Shown here piece after piece: positions 1-10,890 of a stretch of 64,000 bases of DNA. The first letter of the stretch is position 1. Each line of letters begins with the position of its first letter. Position numbers and translations under genes: made by a program. The stretch is from Meconema thalassinum. Its lineage: Eukaryota > Arthropoda > Insecta > Orthoptera > Tettigoniidae. Below the pieces are notes generated by a model, which had not been told where the DNA came from, searched no databases, and saw only the letters and a program-made list of their open reading frames with translations. The stretch spans positions 47,445,131 to 47,509,130 of the forward strand of contig OX336393.1 in the NCBI GenBank assembly GCA_946902985.2, given 5' to 3'.

Positions 1-233
1 TTTGTTTATTTCTGCAGTGTTGGTTGTTTAGAATATGTCTATGTAATTTCTGGTTGAGTGACTGTTAAGTAATGGTTTAATTATTTACCTACTGAAAGGT
101 GTTTTTGTTATATATTATCATTATTATTATTATATAGATTACGTTCCAATAGGGGGCTATATTTTTAAGTTGAAGCACTGTCTGATGTAAAGGGGACAAG
201 AAGAATACCATTTATTGGTCACATTTACCGCCT

Positions 234-582
234 ACCGGGTGAGTTAGCCGTGGTCGTTACGGCATGACTGCTGGCAGTCGCTCACATCCGGGAGGCGAGG
301 AGGTTTGAATCCCCCCGCCGGCAACATTGAAGATGGTCTTCTGTGGTTTCCCATCTTCCTTCCAGGCAAATGCCGGGATTGGTCCCTAACTATAGGCCAC
401 AGCCGCTACCTTCCAACTCCTCGTCCTTACATTCCAACTTTCCTCCCCAACGGTACTTGTAGCTCAACCATTGGGTGTCCGTCTCGAAGCAGCTACAACA
501 CTGGTGAGTCGAACATGTCCTCGGACACTCCCGGCATCGAAAGCCATACGCTAAAAAATAAAAATAAATTAAAAAAACTCTA
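234..582 (+). mobile_element. tRNA-derived SINE, family 1, copy 1
   Basis: A tRNA-like head has an A-box-like TGAGTTAGCCGTGG and a B-box-like GGTTTGAATCC. A conserved body follows, and the 3' end is an A-rich tail of AAATAAA units. The same sequence recurs at 5142-5482, where target-site duplications fix the ends, so these limits are set by comparison. No clear duplication flanks this copy. The 92-codon reading frame across it is not a gene. Confidence 0.75.
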
Positions 583-841
583 ACCAAACCGATCTTCACC
601 TCATTAAGCAGTTTCAATTCTAAACCAACATGGGTCATTGAAATTGAAAAAGATTTGTAAAATTCTGGAATTGAAACAGATACAATAGAAAAAAGAACAC
701 ATTCACAGAAGCATCTGGAAAAGGAGGATTTCAGGAGAGAATGAAAGAAACACCTGGATGAAAATTAACTCAAGAAGAGAAGGAACATCACTCTCGAGGA
801 ATTTCAAACTCAAAACACAATGTACAAACTAGAAACATAAT

Positions 842-1170
842 GAAAAATCCACAGCCTGCTTCCAGTCTCCGACCGGGTCAGGAATGGAATGAATGAAGCC
901 CCCATCTAGCGGCGAGGATATGAACTGTGCCGGCTGCCGAGGCCTGACGCACTCCTCTGGGGCAATGATTAAATGAATGACAGATGAAATGAAATGATAG
1001 TGGAGAATGTTGCTGGAATGAAATTTTGACAGGGAAAACCGGAGTACCCGGAGAAAAACCTGTCTGCCTCCGTTTTGTCCAGCACAGATCTCACATGGAG
1101 TGACCGGGATTTGAACCACGGACCCAGCGGTGAGAGGCCGGCGTGCTACCGCCTTAGCCACGGAGGCAAG
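842..1170 (-). mobile_element. tRNA-derived SINE, family 2, with 12-bp TSD
   Basis: Read on the minus strand, the element starts with a tRNA-like head (GCCTCCGTGGCTAAGGCGGT, then the B-box-like GTGGTTCAAATCC) and ends in a short T-rich tail. It is flanked by a perfect 12-bp target-site duplication, TAGAAACATAAT, at 830-841 and 1171-1182. This shows insertion by LINE-type target-primed reverse transcription. The minus-strand reading frame here is non-coding SINE sequence. Confidence 0.88.
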
Positions 1171-1404
1171 TAGAAACATAATAATACTGTATATTTAAGC
1201 AACAGAATGGTCTTCTTATGGCACTAGTAGGCCTTCTTGCCCTGTAAACCTTTCATCGCTACACAAGATAAGTGACACGATGAGGGTTATGTACATTAAA
1301 TCAATACTGCACGAAAGAATCGTACTGGTTTATCAACTCACCGAGAGACCGAACATCATTAGAATGTGCTCCTTTTCAAAAATTAATATGTTTATTACCT
1401 ACAG

Positions 1405-1625
1405 TTTATAAATGCTGGGGCGGTATCTTCTGACAGGCCACGGCCACTTCCTTCCACATCCTTGTCCAGTTTCATTCATCTTCATTCATTTCATATATCA
1501 TTAACTCCTCTTATGAGTTTGGCATCAAGTAGGGCATCCGGCCGTAAAAGCCATCCGAATCATAGACTTGCTTCGCATCTCATCCCCGAACCCGTTGAAA
1601 ACGGGAATATTATGGTGTAGACATA
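1405..1625 (-). mobile_element. SINE-like dispersed repeat, family 3, fragment
   Basis: The reverse complement matches the plus-strand sequence at 30885-31230. The shared parts are the 'acgg...cggggatgagatgcga' region, 'ttacggccggatgc', and 'ggccgtggcctgtc..aag.taccg'. No tail or duplication was found, so this is a fragment. It is probably a tRNA-derived SINE body, but I do not see a head in this copy. Confidence 0.55.
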
Positions 1626-1751
1626 CATTGCCAACAGTTTATGATACCCACATTAGAACATTGGGGCTTTTAAGGAAAGTAAATGTACGGCTTACACAGT
1701 ACAATTTACGCAAGACAAGTTACTGTACATGATTCAATGACTTTACTTTTT

Positions 1752-4290
1752 TTAATTACGAGGGAAGTAGAAAATCTTACTTAAGACTTTGAGAAGTGTC
1801 CGCTCTCGTCAAGTGTGTGTGATTCTTACCCATTCAAAACCACACCCTGTCCTCTTTACAAAACCCATCCCGGGACCACTTTCATATTACTTCAGGATGG
1901 AGCCATTTTCTTTGCTTCACAACCACCTTCTTACTTCTCAATTCGTACTGAGTCCGCGGATCGCAGACTTAGTCAACCAAATCGTGCAAGTACCCATCCG
2001 ACTTCTTCTGACGAAGGACCACCTCAACAAAGACAGCGACCGTATCCCAGCTGAGCTCGTTCCTCAGCATGATTCCAACTATATTGTCCGGCGTTATTGG
2101 ACCAACCTTAGCTTCAAGTCGTTGTTTCTCCGCTGCCCAACGAGCACAGACGAAGAACGTATGATATACGTCATCTCGTTCGTCCTCGCAGTAAATACAT
2201 ACTGGACTCCTTACTTAGGCCATACGATGAAGATAACACCGAAAGTAGCCGTGACCTGTCAACATCTGAGTCAGAAAGTAATTAGTTTCCCCATGTTTTC
2301 TACTTGTTCGCTCAATCAGACTCTGTATCAGCCGAGCTGTCCATCTTCCTCTGAGATCGTAATTCCACCTCTGCTGCGAAAGTTCCATCATGCTTGCCAC
2401 GGCTTCCTTCCGGGCTTCAGCCTTGCCCAGTTCTACTCTTCGGAAGTATACGGCTTTACGTTCTTGCGCGAGTAAGTCAATTGGTGCAACGCCTGAGACA
2501 ACCAGAACTGCAAGTTCCGAAACTGTACGGTAAGCACACGCCACCCTCAGAGCTCCTCTCCTCTGAATTGCAGCCAGGCGTTTCCTATATTTCTTTATCC
2601 TCGGTGAATCAAATCAAATCTCCGCTCCATACAGGAGAATAGACTGCGCTGTGGACAACAGTAGTCGACGCTTGCTTTGTCTAGGACCCTGCACATTAGC
2701 CATGAGTCTACTAATGGCAGCTGTCACTACTTCCGCCTTGTCTGCTGCCTTCCGTATATGAGACCAGTATGTCAGTTTCGTGTCAAGAGTGATTCCTAAG
2801 TACTTTGCAGTGGTCCCAGTTTGAACGACCATCTCTCCAACTTTCATGGCAATTATAGTGTCCAATCTCCTCCTAGTTAACATTACTATTTCAGTTTTCG
2901 CCATAGCTAAATTCAGACCATGAGCGTTCATCCAACCACTTACACGTCGCATTACCTGATTGAGTTTCCACTGAGCCCGAACCGCATCTCGGACTACAAT
3001 CACCGCTGCAATATCATCAGCGTACCCAACAAGGAATGTATCAGAGGGCATCTCCATGCGCAGTAAGCCGTCGTACAAGATTTTCCATAAATCCGGGCCC
3101 AGAATAGATCCTTGCGCTGCTCCTGCCGTGACTTCTCTCCTCCTCTGACCATCTGTAGTGTCATATAACAGGGTACGGTCCTTCAAATAATCTTTCAGTA
3201 GACGCGGGAGATATACAGGCATCTGGAAGGCGAATTGAAGGGCTTCAACCATATCTATCCACCTAGCTGAGTTGAAGGCGTTCTTCACATCCAACATTAC
3301 CAGAAGTGTTATTCTCCTAGAATAGTGGGTACCTTCCTGTGCTTGATTCGCAGCTTCTGCTATTAGGCGTACTGCATCTATTGCACATCGCCCACGGCGG
3401 AAGCCAAATTGTCTGTCGGACAAATTTCCCGCGGCTTGAATAGACGACTGTATGCGAGGTATTAATCGCTTCTCCAGCACTTATCCCGCAATGCCTTAGT
3501 AAACATAGTGGTCTGAAGGACGATGGCACGTTCCCGACTGCCGTATCCTTTTTAATCAGCACTAGTCGAGCCTTTTTCCAACAGGCACAAAAGACACCTG
3601 CTCTCAGACAACAGTTGTACATTTCAAGCAGTAGCTGCGGACAAACCTTGACAGCTAGTTTCATAGCTTCCGCAGGTATCCCGTCAGGGCCTGGGGCCTT
3701 CTTATTCCGAAGGGAGCCTACTGCTTCCTTCAGCTCTTCTATGGTAAATAGAGGAATGAATTCCGGCTCAAGTACGTCGCCCACATCAATTCGCACAGGA
3801 TGAGTAGGGAAAAGCTCTTCTACAATACCATCCATCGTCCATGCATCCACCTTGGAATTGGACATGGTGCCGAGTTTCTTGGTGACAATTCAGTAGCTTA
3901 ATCCCCAAGGATCTACGTATACTTCTTTAACTAACAACTGCCACATCAGAGTCTTACGTCTTCTGATGGCATTTGGAAGGGTTCTCTTGGATGCAAGGAG
4001 CTCAGCGGATCTTAAATCAGCCTGTGGTCGATGTCTTGAACACTGGGCTCTTCTTCTGAGTCGGAGATAAGTTCTTCGAAGATCAGCTATTTCGTCAGTC
4101 CACCAATAAGCTGGACGTCTATTGTTTCTAAGACGCTTCCGGGGCATTGACGCTTCGCAGGCTAGATGCATGAGACGCATAGTAACCCCTATCAGTTCCT
4201 CTACAGAAACTCGTAGATCTAATTCCTGAACCGTGTTACTAGTTCCTGTCTGTACTGACTCGAGTACAGCGAGAAATTTCTCCTTGTCGA
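1752..4290 (-). mobile_element. R1-like non-LTR retrotransposon, 5' truncated and decayed
   Basis: The 5' end lies at the high coordinate. In order come a linker region (4180 down to 3890), a reverse transcriptase spread over several frames (3865-2614), a C-terminal zinc-knuckle-like region (about 2544-2090), and a 3' UTR ending in an A-rich tail after CTTCCCTCGTAATT near 1750. The RT looks most like the R1/TRAS group. The endonuclease domain is absent. The 3' end of a second copy of the same element lies directly upstream (4291-4655), so the two are head to tail. Confidence 0.8.
1965..4180 (-). pseudogene. Reverse transcriptase ORF of the R1-like LINE, broken
   Basis: This would reverse-transcribe the LINE RNA at a nicked target. 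Visible RT landmarks are KKAPGPDGIPAEAMK (about 3755-3710), MLDVKNAFNSARW (about 3300-3262), GAAQGSILGPDLWK, the catalytic GYADD (about 3012-3026) and YLGITLDTKLTYW. The C-terminal region shows CEDERDDVYHTFFVCARW, typical of the cysteine/histidine region after the RT in R1-like elements. The coding sequence is split by a frameshift near 3490-3540, another near 2614, and stops at the 2544 and 3890 junctions, so it cannot make a full protein. The long plus-strand frames over 1789-2642 are antisense shadows. Confidence 0.82.
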
Positions 4291-4655
4291 TGCCGTTTTA
4301 TTTTTTTAATTTTTTTTATTTTTTTATTTTTACGAGGGAAGTGGAAAAATCTTCTATCAAGGCGCTTGAAGAGGGTCCGCACCCTACAAGTGTGTGTGAT
4401 TCTTACCCACTAAAAACCACACCCTGTCCTCTTGACAAAACCCATCCCGGGACCACTTTCGTATTACTTCAGGATGGAGCCATTTTCTTTGCTTCCCAAG
4501 TACCTTCTTACTTCTGAATGCATAGTCCGAGGATCGCAGACTTAATCAACTAAATCGAGCAAGTCCCCATCCGACTTCTTCTGACGAAGGACCACCTCAA
4601 CAAAGACAGCGACCGTATCCCAGCTGAGCTCGTTCCTCAGCATAATTCCAACTAT
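4291..4655 (-). mobile_element. 3' end of a second copy of the R1-like LINE
   Basis: This repeats the 3' UTR and last coding part of the neighbouring element, including the cccatcccgggaccac and cccatccgacttcttctgac blocks. Its 3' tail is an AT-only run of about 45 bp at 4292-4334. It lies directly 5' of the larger copy in the same orientation. Either a tandem insertion at one site or a local duplication could explain this. Confidence 0.75.
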
Positions 4656-4689
4656 AATAATAATATTAATAATAATTGTTATTATTATT

Positions 4690-5010
4690 ACTATTGCAAT
4701 GGTTGGTCATACGAAGCTTCTCTTCGATCGCTTGAATAAGATACGACAAAGAAAAAAGTAATTTCAAACATTTGAATATCGCTTGGCCACCACGTCTTGT
4801 TTGTGTTAATCAGGATTTTGAAAGTTATATGTTCTTAATTAAAAGTCTTGTATCACCATACAAACTTACAATTCGATCGCTTGAATGGGACTCGAAAATG
4901 AAAGCGTGATTTTTAAATTTCGCACAGCTGCCATCTTGAATTTTTCATAAAAATTGAGTAAAACTTTACACCAGTATATTAAAAATTGTATAAAGATTTA
5001 GCGTGCTAGG
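4690..5010 (-). mobile_element. Degenerate fragment of the Helentron-like family A
   Basis: Diverged minus-strand matches to family A include the blocks gcttggccaccacg, cagctgccatcttgaa and tgtataaagattt. No ends are preserved. The rest of 4656-5133 holds no gene that I can see. Confidence 0.5.
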
Positions 5011-5141
5011 TTTCCTTGGGCTAAGATGATTAGTGGGATACACTCAGAACTGAGAGGATGTGGGTCCCATTCCTACCTCAGCCATCCAGAAGTTGTTCTT
5101 CAGGGTTTCTCATTCCTAGTCGAGGTAAATTATTCCAAAAT

Positions 5142-5482
5142 ACCGGGTGAGTTAGCCATGGTCGTTACGGCATGACTGCTGGCAGTCGCTCACATCCGGG
5201 AGGCGAGGAGGTTCGAATCCCCCGCCGGCAACCTTGAAGATGGTCTTGTTTGGTTTCCCATGTTCCTTCCAGGCAATTGCTGGGGTTGGTCCCTAACTAT
5301 AGGCCACAGCCGCTACCTTTCAACTCCTCGCCCTTACATTCCTCCCCAACGGTACTTGTAGCTCACCCATTGGGTGTCCGTCTCGAAGCAACTACAAAAA
5401 CTGGCGAGCCGAACATGTCCTCGGACACTCCCGGCACAAGAAGCCATACGCTAAAAATAAAAATAAAAAATAAAATAAAAAA
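5142..5482 (+). mobile_element. tRNA-derived SINE, family 1, copy 2, with 8-bp TSD
   Basis: This is a full-length copy of the 234-582 SINE. It has an A-box-like GTGAGTTAGCCATGG, a B-box GGTTCGAATCC and an A-rich tail. It is flanked by a perfect 8-bp duplication, TCCAAAAT, at 5134-5141 and 5483-5490. The length is 341 bp. The 152-codon frame starting at 5250 runs through the SINE into the next element and is not a gene. Confidence 0.88.
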
Positions 5483-5524
5483 TCCAAAATGGCACCTATT
5501 GGATGACCAGGGTCATCTCCAACC

Positions 5525-5944
5525 CAACCCTAACACCAATGCAGGCATCACAACAACACGGCCGCCCAGGGGCTCACATCTAATACGACGTGGGTTGGCG
5601 ACCACGGGACCCCAGCTGAGTCCGGCATTGCTTCCACGTACTTGTGCCGGGCTCCTCTCTGTCTTCTTTCCTGTTGACCTCCCTTGGTCAACTCTTGATA
5701 TCTTCTGACCCCGACGGTATTGGAGTATCCGAGGCCTAGGGAGTCTCTTCCCACCTTAATTGGCCCTTCTCTCATCTTTCCTGATTCCTCATTCTGTCAG
5801 GGATCAGCCTTCTTTTTCTTTTCTTTTTTTCATTATAGTTACTTTTCTCTTTAAGATTCCCGCCCTGTTTTCCTGAATTGGCTCCCTGTGTCTCTAAATT
5901 ACATTTTGTGAATATTTTGAATCTCAACCAGAATTTGCAAGTAC
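5525..5944 (+). mobile_element. (ATC)n-tailed retroelement family E, 5' part
   Basis: The sequence matches the first part of the copies at 14785-15420 and 34990-35655 and of the minus copy at 58545-59245. Shared blocks include ttgtgccgggctcctctc, gaccccgacggtatt, cttaattggcccttctc and agggatcagcc. The copy stops where a long-TIR arm begins. The family ends elsewhere in (ATC)n, which suggests a non-LTR element or SINE. I see no conserved protein. Confidence 0.65.
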
Positions 5945-6358
5945 TTTCGCCTTCCTTCGGAGGGGAAGTAAATCCGGCGGTTCCCATGTCATAGATTTAT
6001 GGCATGTTAAAGAACCTTCCACTAATTACACCTGTGTGAAGCTAAATTGTATAGGTTAAGAATGTAAACAACGCTCTTAGTTTTCTACGTTCGTTGCTAA
6101 GAGCCGACTGCGGTGGCGTCTAGTAGTTAAGTTCTGTACTAGGCCTAGTAGTCGTTGACGGTGGCGTTTGGCGGCAAAAATAGGAACTATTTGAAAAATT
6201 CTAAGTTGCAGTCTTTACTTAAATTAAAAAACAGATACACACTCTAATACAGCCATCACAATTAACACCGGTTATCAGACAGATTCTACACACACCTAAA
6301 GTACATGGGGCTACATGACCGCGTTGTCGCAGCCCCTAAACTGAGGAACCAACCAACC
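5945..6358 (-). mobile_element. Arm of the long-TIR element family, inverted orientation
   Basis: This is the reverse complement of the left arms at 9259, 15871, 32118 and 56516. It ends at the outer tip with CTGAGGAACCAACC, and contains gcggtcatgtagcccc-type sequence (reverse complement) and ccgtcaacgac-type sequence. It sits between two pieces of family E, probably inserted into one of them. No transposase is present. Confidence 0.65.
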
Positions 6359-6917
6359 TTTCCCGCATTAGTTGGCCCTTCTCTCATCTTTCCTGATACC
6401 CTCCTTCTGCCTTCTTTTTCTTTTCTCTTTACGATTCCCGCCCTGTTTTTCTGAATTGGCTCCATGTGTCTGTCAATTATATTGTGTGAGTTTTTGAATC
6501 GTGGACTTCTACATATTGTGAGTATTTTGAATCTGCCATACATTTTGTAAGCTTTTTCGATTTGAATTGCATTTTGTGACTATTATGAATTTCAATTGGA
6601 TTTTGTGAGTATTTCGAATTTACATAACATTTTGTAAGTATTTTGAAACTAAACTATATGTTTTGCGTGTTTTTCAATCTGTTCCTTTTCTGAGTATTTT
6701 CCTTCTAAATTCCCTTTTGTATTTCCACTCTACATTTTGTGAGTCGTTACATTCTGAGTTCCATTTTGTAAGTATTTTCAGTCTAACTTAATTTGCATTA
6801 TGGTTTCCATTTCCTTGTCATTTTCGCTATCACCCAGACCATTAGGGGCCGATAACCTAGATGTTACGCCCCTTAAACCAACAATTATTCTCATCATCAT
6901 CATCATCATTATCATCT
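6359..6917 (+). mobile_element. (ATC)n-tailed family E copy with 35-bp internal repeats
   Basis: The copy starts in the shared ttggcccttctctcatcttt block. It then runs into a degenerate tandem array of about 35-bp units built on cattttgtaagtatttt. It ends with the family signature ccattaggggccgataacc followed by (ATC)n at 6894-6917. The same array and tail occur at 22557-23172. Confidence 0.7.
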
Positions 6918-7654
6918 AATAGTAATGCAGGCATCACCAGTTTTTCACTAATCGTCTTCTGAATACGGTAAATTAAAACTAATTGAATTACGAACAAAGT
7001 TGATCAAAATTCACGTTGAGTTTTCCCTTTTCTTGATAACAATGTTTCATAAAAAGTATTAACAAAACAAATCAGATCAGATAAATATCACACAGTCAAG
7101 TACAAGGGGCTACAAGACCTAACGGAATCAACAAGAAAACACTGATATTGTTCTTAAAATAGACGCTCCCCTGTCTTGATCTTCAATAAAGGTGGAAGGC
7201 GCCTCTAGCTAGACGCTGCCGTCGCGATATGAAGCAATGCATAGAATAATGACGAAGTTTCAGCGAGATGGCTCTGAGATTGTGTTAGTGTGCTCCCCGT
7301 TCTCTCAGATAATCTCAAGCCAATCGCTTCCTTCACACAGGCTGATAGAATGTTAGCTGTTTCCAATTTCTTTTGACGTACACGTAACACGTTGCTGTGA
7401 GTCATACAGCTGTTCCAGTGTTGCGTTTGTTATCTAATCGTGTGCCCAATTAAGTTAGGAGAGGATTGACATTTATTTATCATAAGGTCTGAAGATTAGA
7501 AACCTTCAGTCAATATTAATTTGTTTTTTTATTGTACCGGTTTCAGCCTTCCTCAGCGCAAATAATAATATGAATAGAAATGCAAGTCTTACATTACATT
7601 ACATTAAGCAACGAGCCTATAATGGCAATAATTAAGACACGAGTATGCTTATAA
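6918..7654. other. No gene recognised
   Basis: AT-rich sequence with only short reading frames; the longest is 66 codons on the minus strand at 7205-7405, with no recognisable domain. A TTACA microsatellite-like run occurs near 7590. Nothing else could be supported. Confidence 0.5.
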
Positions 7655-9155
7655 AACGAGCGAAGCAATTTCAATGAAACTCGATAAATTCATAGCACTA
7701 TTCCGGTCGACCCCGACCGTGACCTTTAAATTTTGTTACGTCTCACCAATCCAACATGGCGGCTGTGCGAAATATTTCACCAGCCTTCAATATCTCCGAA
7801 ACTATTCCCGATATCACCCTGGAATTTTGTACGGTGATAAAATGAAATACTAGAAGTTTACCTATGTGACTTTTGAAAACCTGGTAACTACAAAACCAAC
7901 ATGGCGGCCATGCGAATTTGCGACGTTCAAATATACATTTCTCGCGATTTAACAAACCAAACGCAATGAAACTTGGTACAGTATATGTTTATATACATTG
8001 TAATGCACCGACATCTAACTTCGTTCAATTGTTTACATTACCTCAAGATGGCAGCTGTGCGAAATAATTCACCGGCATTCTATATCTCTGAAACTATTGT
8101 CGGTATCACCATAAAATTTTGTACGGAGATAAAGGGCACTACTGGAAGTTCATCTATGAGACTTTCAAAAACCGGTTAACTACAAAACGAACATGGCAGC
8201 CAAGCAAATTTGAAAGTTTTAAATAGACGTTTCTCGCGATTTAATGATCCAAACGTAATCAAACTTCGTACAGCAAATGTTTATACACATTGTAATGCAC
8301 TGGTATCTAATTTAGTTCAATTGTTTACGTAACCTCAAGATGGCGGCTGTGCAAATTTCGAAAATTAAGTTTTTATTTCTTGTGTTCTGATCATGCGATC
8401 GAAATCAACATTTTCATAATGAACATACACAATAATTATCATCTAATAGTACATTTCAACAGCATTCAATATATCCGAAACTATTCCAGATATCACCCTG
8501 GAAATTTGTACGGTGATAAAGGGAACTACTAGAAATTCACCTATGTTACTTTTGAAAACCTGGTAGCTACAAAAATCTAACATGGCGACCATCCGAAATA
8601 TTTAGACGGTTCTTAATATCTATCAATCTACTACAGCTATCAAACTGAATTTTTGTAAGTGTATTAAGGCTACAAGCATAAGTTCACCTATAGGACGTAC
8701 AATAACCTGGCGAGCACAAATCCAACATGGAGGCGATGCGAATTTTAAATATTCAAATTGACGTTTCTTGCGTTTAAACCATCCGAGCGCAGTGAAACTT
8801 GGTACTGAAAATGCTTATATACATTTTAATCGACTAGCATGTAATTCATTTCAATTATTTTCATAACCACAACATGGCGGCTGAGCGAAATTTTAAAATC
8901 CCGCTTTTATTTCTTGTGTCCAAATCATGCGTTGAAGTTTGAATGAAACAACAGCACAATAATCTTCATGTAATAGTACATAAATCAAAGGCCTATAATA
9001 TAAAAATCCAACATGGTGACCATCCAAAATATTTAGACGGTTCTCAATATCTACGAATCTACTACAGCAATCAAACTGACAATTTGCATGTTGATAGAGG
9101 TAATTAATATTAGTAAGATATATGAAAATAGGCTGTATAGTTCTACTTGTTTACA
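7655..9155 (+). mobile_element. Helentron-like element, family A, copy A1 (5' end eroded)
   Basis: The internal array starts at the conserved tttcaatgaaactcg block. The 3' end has the subterminal inverted repeat ATGAAAATAGGC followed by an eroded tip (tatagttctacttgt). The 5' hairpin and (GT)n are lost. Nine ATGG motifs, mostly of the CAASATGGCGGC type, start at 7756, 7901, 8048, 8193, 8340, 8582, 8727, 8874 and 9013. They are about 146 bp apart except for one gap of 242. There is no coding capacity, so this is a non-autonomous element. Confidence 0.72.
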
Positions 9156-9258
9156 TTATTTTAAGATTATGGGGTTTAAGAGAATGGCTTGTTTCGTTCG
9201 TTTGGCCAGCATCATCAGATCGAGTACACTCTAGGCTTTTAAAACCATATATAACTTA

Positions 9259-10352
9259 GGTTGTTTGGTTCCTTAGTTCAGGGGCTGCGACAACATGGTC
9301 ATGTAGCCCCGTGTACTTTGGGTGTGTGTAGAATCTGTCTGATAACCAGTGTTAATTGTGATGGCTGTATTAGTGTGTGTTATCTGTAATTCAGGTAAGG
9401 ACTGCAGACGATCAATTTCAAGTAGTTTCTACTTTTCCTATCAAATGCTACCGTCAACGACACCTAGCTGTGAACTGGGCAATTTGAGATGTATGCTGGA
9501 TATCTCTGAACTTATGCATCTGAACTATTCCAAAATTGGCACAAAGAAAATAACGTTCCAGATTAATTTTCAGGAGACCATGTGTGACAGTGTTGCCAAC
9601 ATGAATCTAAGCCTGCTGGTAAGTTAATTTTTAAATGCATGTAGCTTCTATACTATCAATTGGATTTCAACCAAATCGTGTTTGTTCTATGTTAACCATA
9701 ACTGATACGATGACTATGCGTAATCTTAAGATCCATAAGGGCTGCCAACTGTTAATAAATGCTCGGTCCTTTTTCTTATCCTAATGCCAATATATCAGAA
9801 AGTATGCAAATTACCAGTTTTAAACTTTGATCACGCATAATACCTGACATTATAGATTAATATGGAGCAACTGATATACTGATTCTAAGCCTGCTAAAAG
9901 ATCCAACGTTTTGAATACACGTAACTTCTATACTAACAATGGATTTATGAGCATTAAAAATCCCTCAGTATGCCTTCCTTCGGAGGGGAAGTAAAGCCGG
10001 CGGTCCCATGTCATTGATTTATGGTATGTAAAAGAACTTTCCACTAATTACACTTGTGTGAAGCTAAATTATAGGTTAGATTTGAATAACGCTCTTAGGT
10101 TCCAACGTTCGTCGCCAGGAGCCGACTGCGGTGACATCTAGTAACCATGTTCAGAACTAGCTGTCGTTGACGGTGGCGTTTGGCAGCAAACGTAGTAACT
10201 ACTAGAAAATTGAATGTGTGCAGTCCGTACTTGAATTAAAAACAGATAAAACACACCAATACTGCCATCACAATTAACACCGGTTATCAGGCAGATTCTA
10301 CACATAACCAAAGTACACGGGGTTACATGTCCGTGGTGGTGCAGCCCCTAAG
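9259..10352. mobile_element. Long-TIR element with family-B interior
   Basis: The left arm at 9259-9475 (GGTTCCTTAGTTCAGGGGCT at its tip, then gtgtactttgggtgtgtg) pairs with an inverted right arm at 9965-10352 that ends in GCAGCCCCTAAG. The arms are over 200 bp. The interior, 9476-9960, is not related to the arms: it matches part of the Helentron-like family B at 21109-22556. No transposase is seen. The 92-codon frame at 9349-9627 crosses an arm-interior junction and is not a gene. Confidence 0.68.
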
Positions 10353-10574
10353 AGATAACTCACGTGTCACATCATTCTATTTGCGTGGCCTCGCATGAAG
10401 GAGCGAAAATAATATCGATGATTGGAAATATAAATTAAATTACACTCCCATTTTTATTGCGCGTCAAAGGGCGCCAGCAAACAAGCTCACGGTGCCCATG
10501 TTAGTGAACTGGATGGAATATGGAATAAAATGTTCACATCATTGACGGTAACACAATTATTGAGTCAGCTATTC

Positions 10575-10890
10575 GTTCCCTCGTGTTTTATGAGGCAATA
10601 CTTCTCACAGTGTTGACAAATAGTGCATTATTCCTTTAAATTGTGTTCTTTAACTTGTACGGCTATTGGTTCCCTTGTGTTTTATTAGACAATACTTCTT
10701 ACAGTTGTGCCAAATGGGGCACAATTCCTTTAAATCGTGTACTTAAACTTGTACGGCTAATGGTTCCCTCGTGTTTTATGAGACTATACTTCTCACAGTA
10801 ATGCCAAATGGTGCATAATTCCTTTGAATTGTATACTTGAGCTTGTACGACTGTTGGCTCCCTCGTGTTTTATAAGGCAATAAATCAGCA
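10575..10890. repeat. Tandem repeat, about 95-bp unit, 3.3 copies
   Basis: Units start at 10575, 10670, 10764 and 10858. Each begins with a form of TTCCCTCGTGTTTTAT and ends with cttgtacggctattgg or a variant. The array stops exactly where the LINE coding sequence begins, so it could be a 5' UTR monomer array. It could also be unrelated host sequence next to a truncated LINE. Confidence 0.8.

Noticed and set aside
1789..2475. 228-codon plus-strand frame
   Set aside because: It is antisense to the C-terminus and 3' UTR of the R1-like LINE and shows no domain.
5250..5708. 152-codon plus-strand frame
   Set aside because: It crosses a SINE, its A-rich tail and the start of family E.
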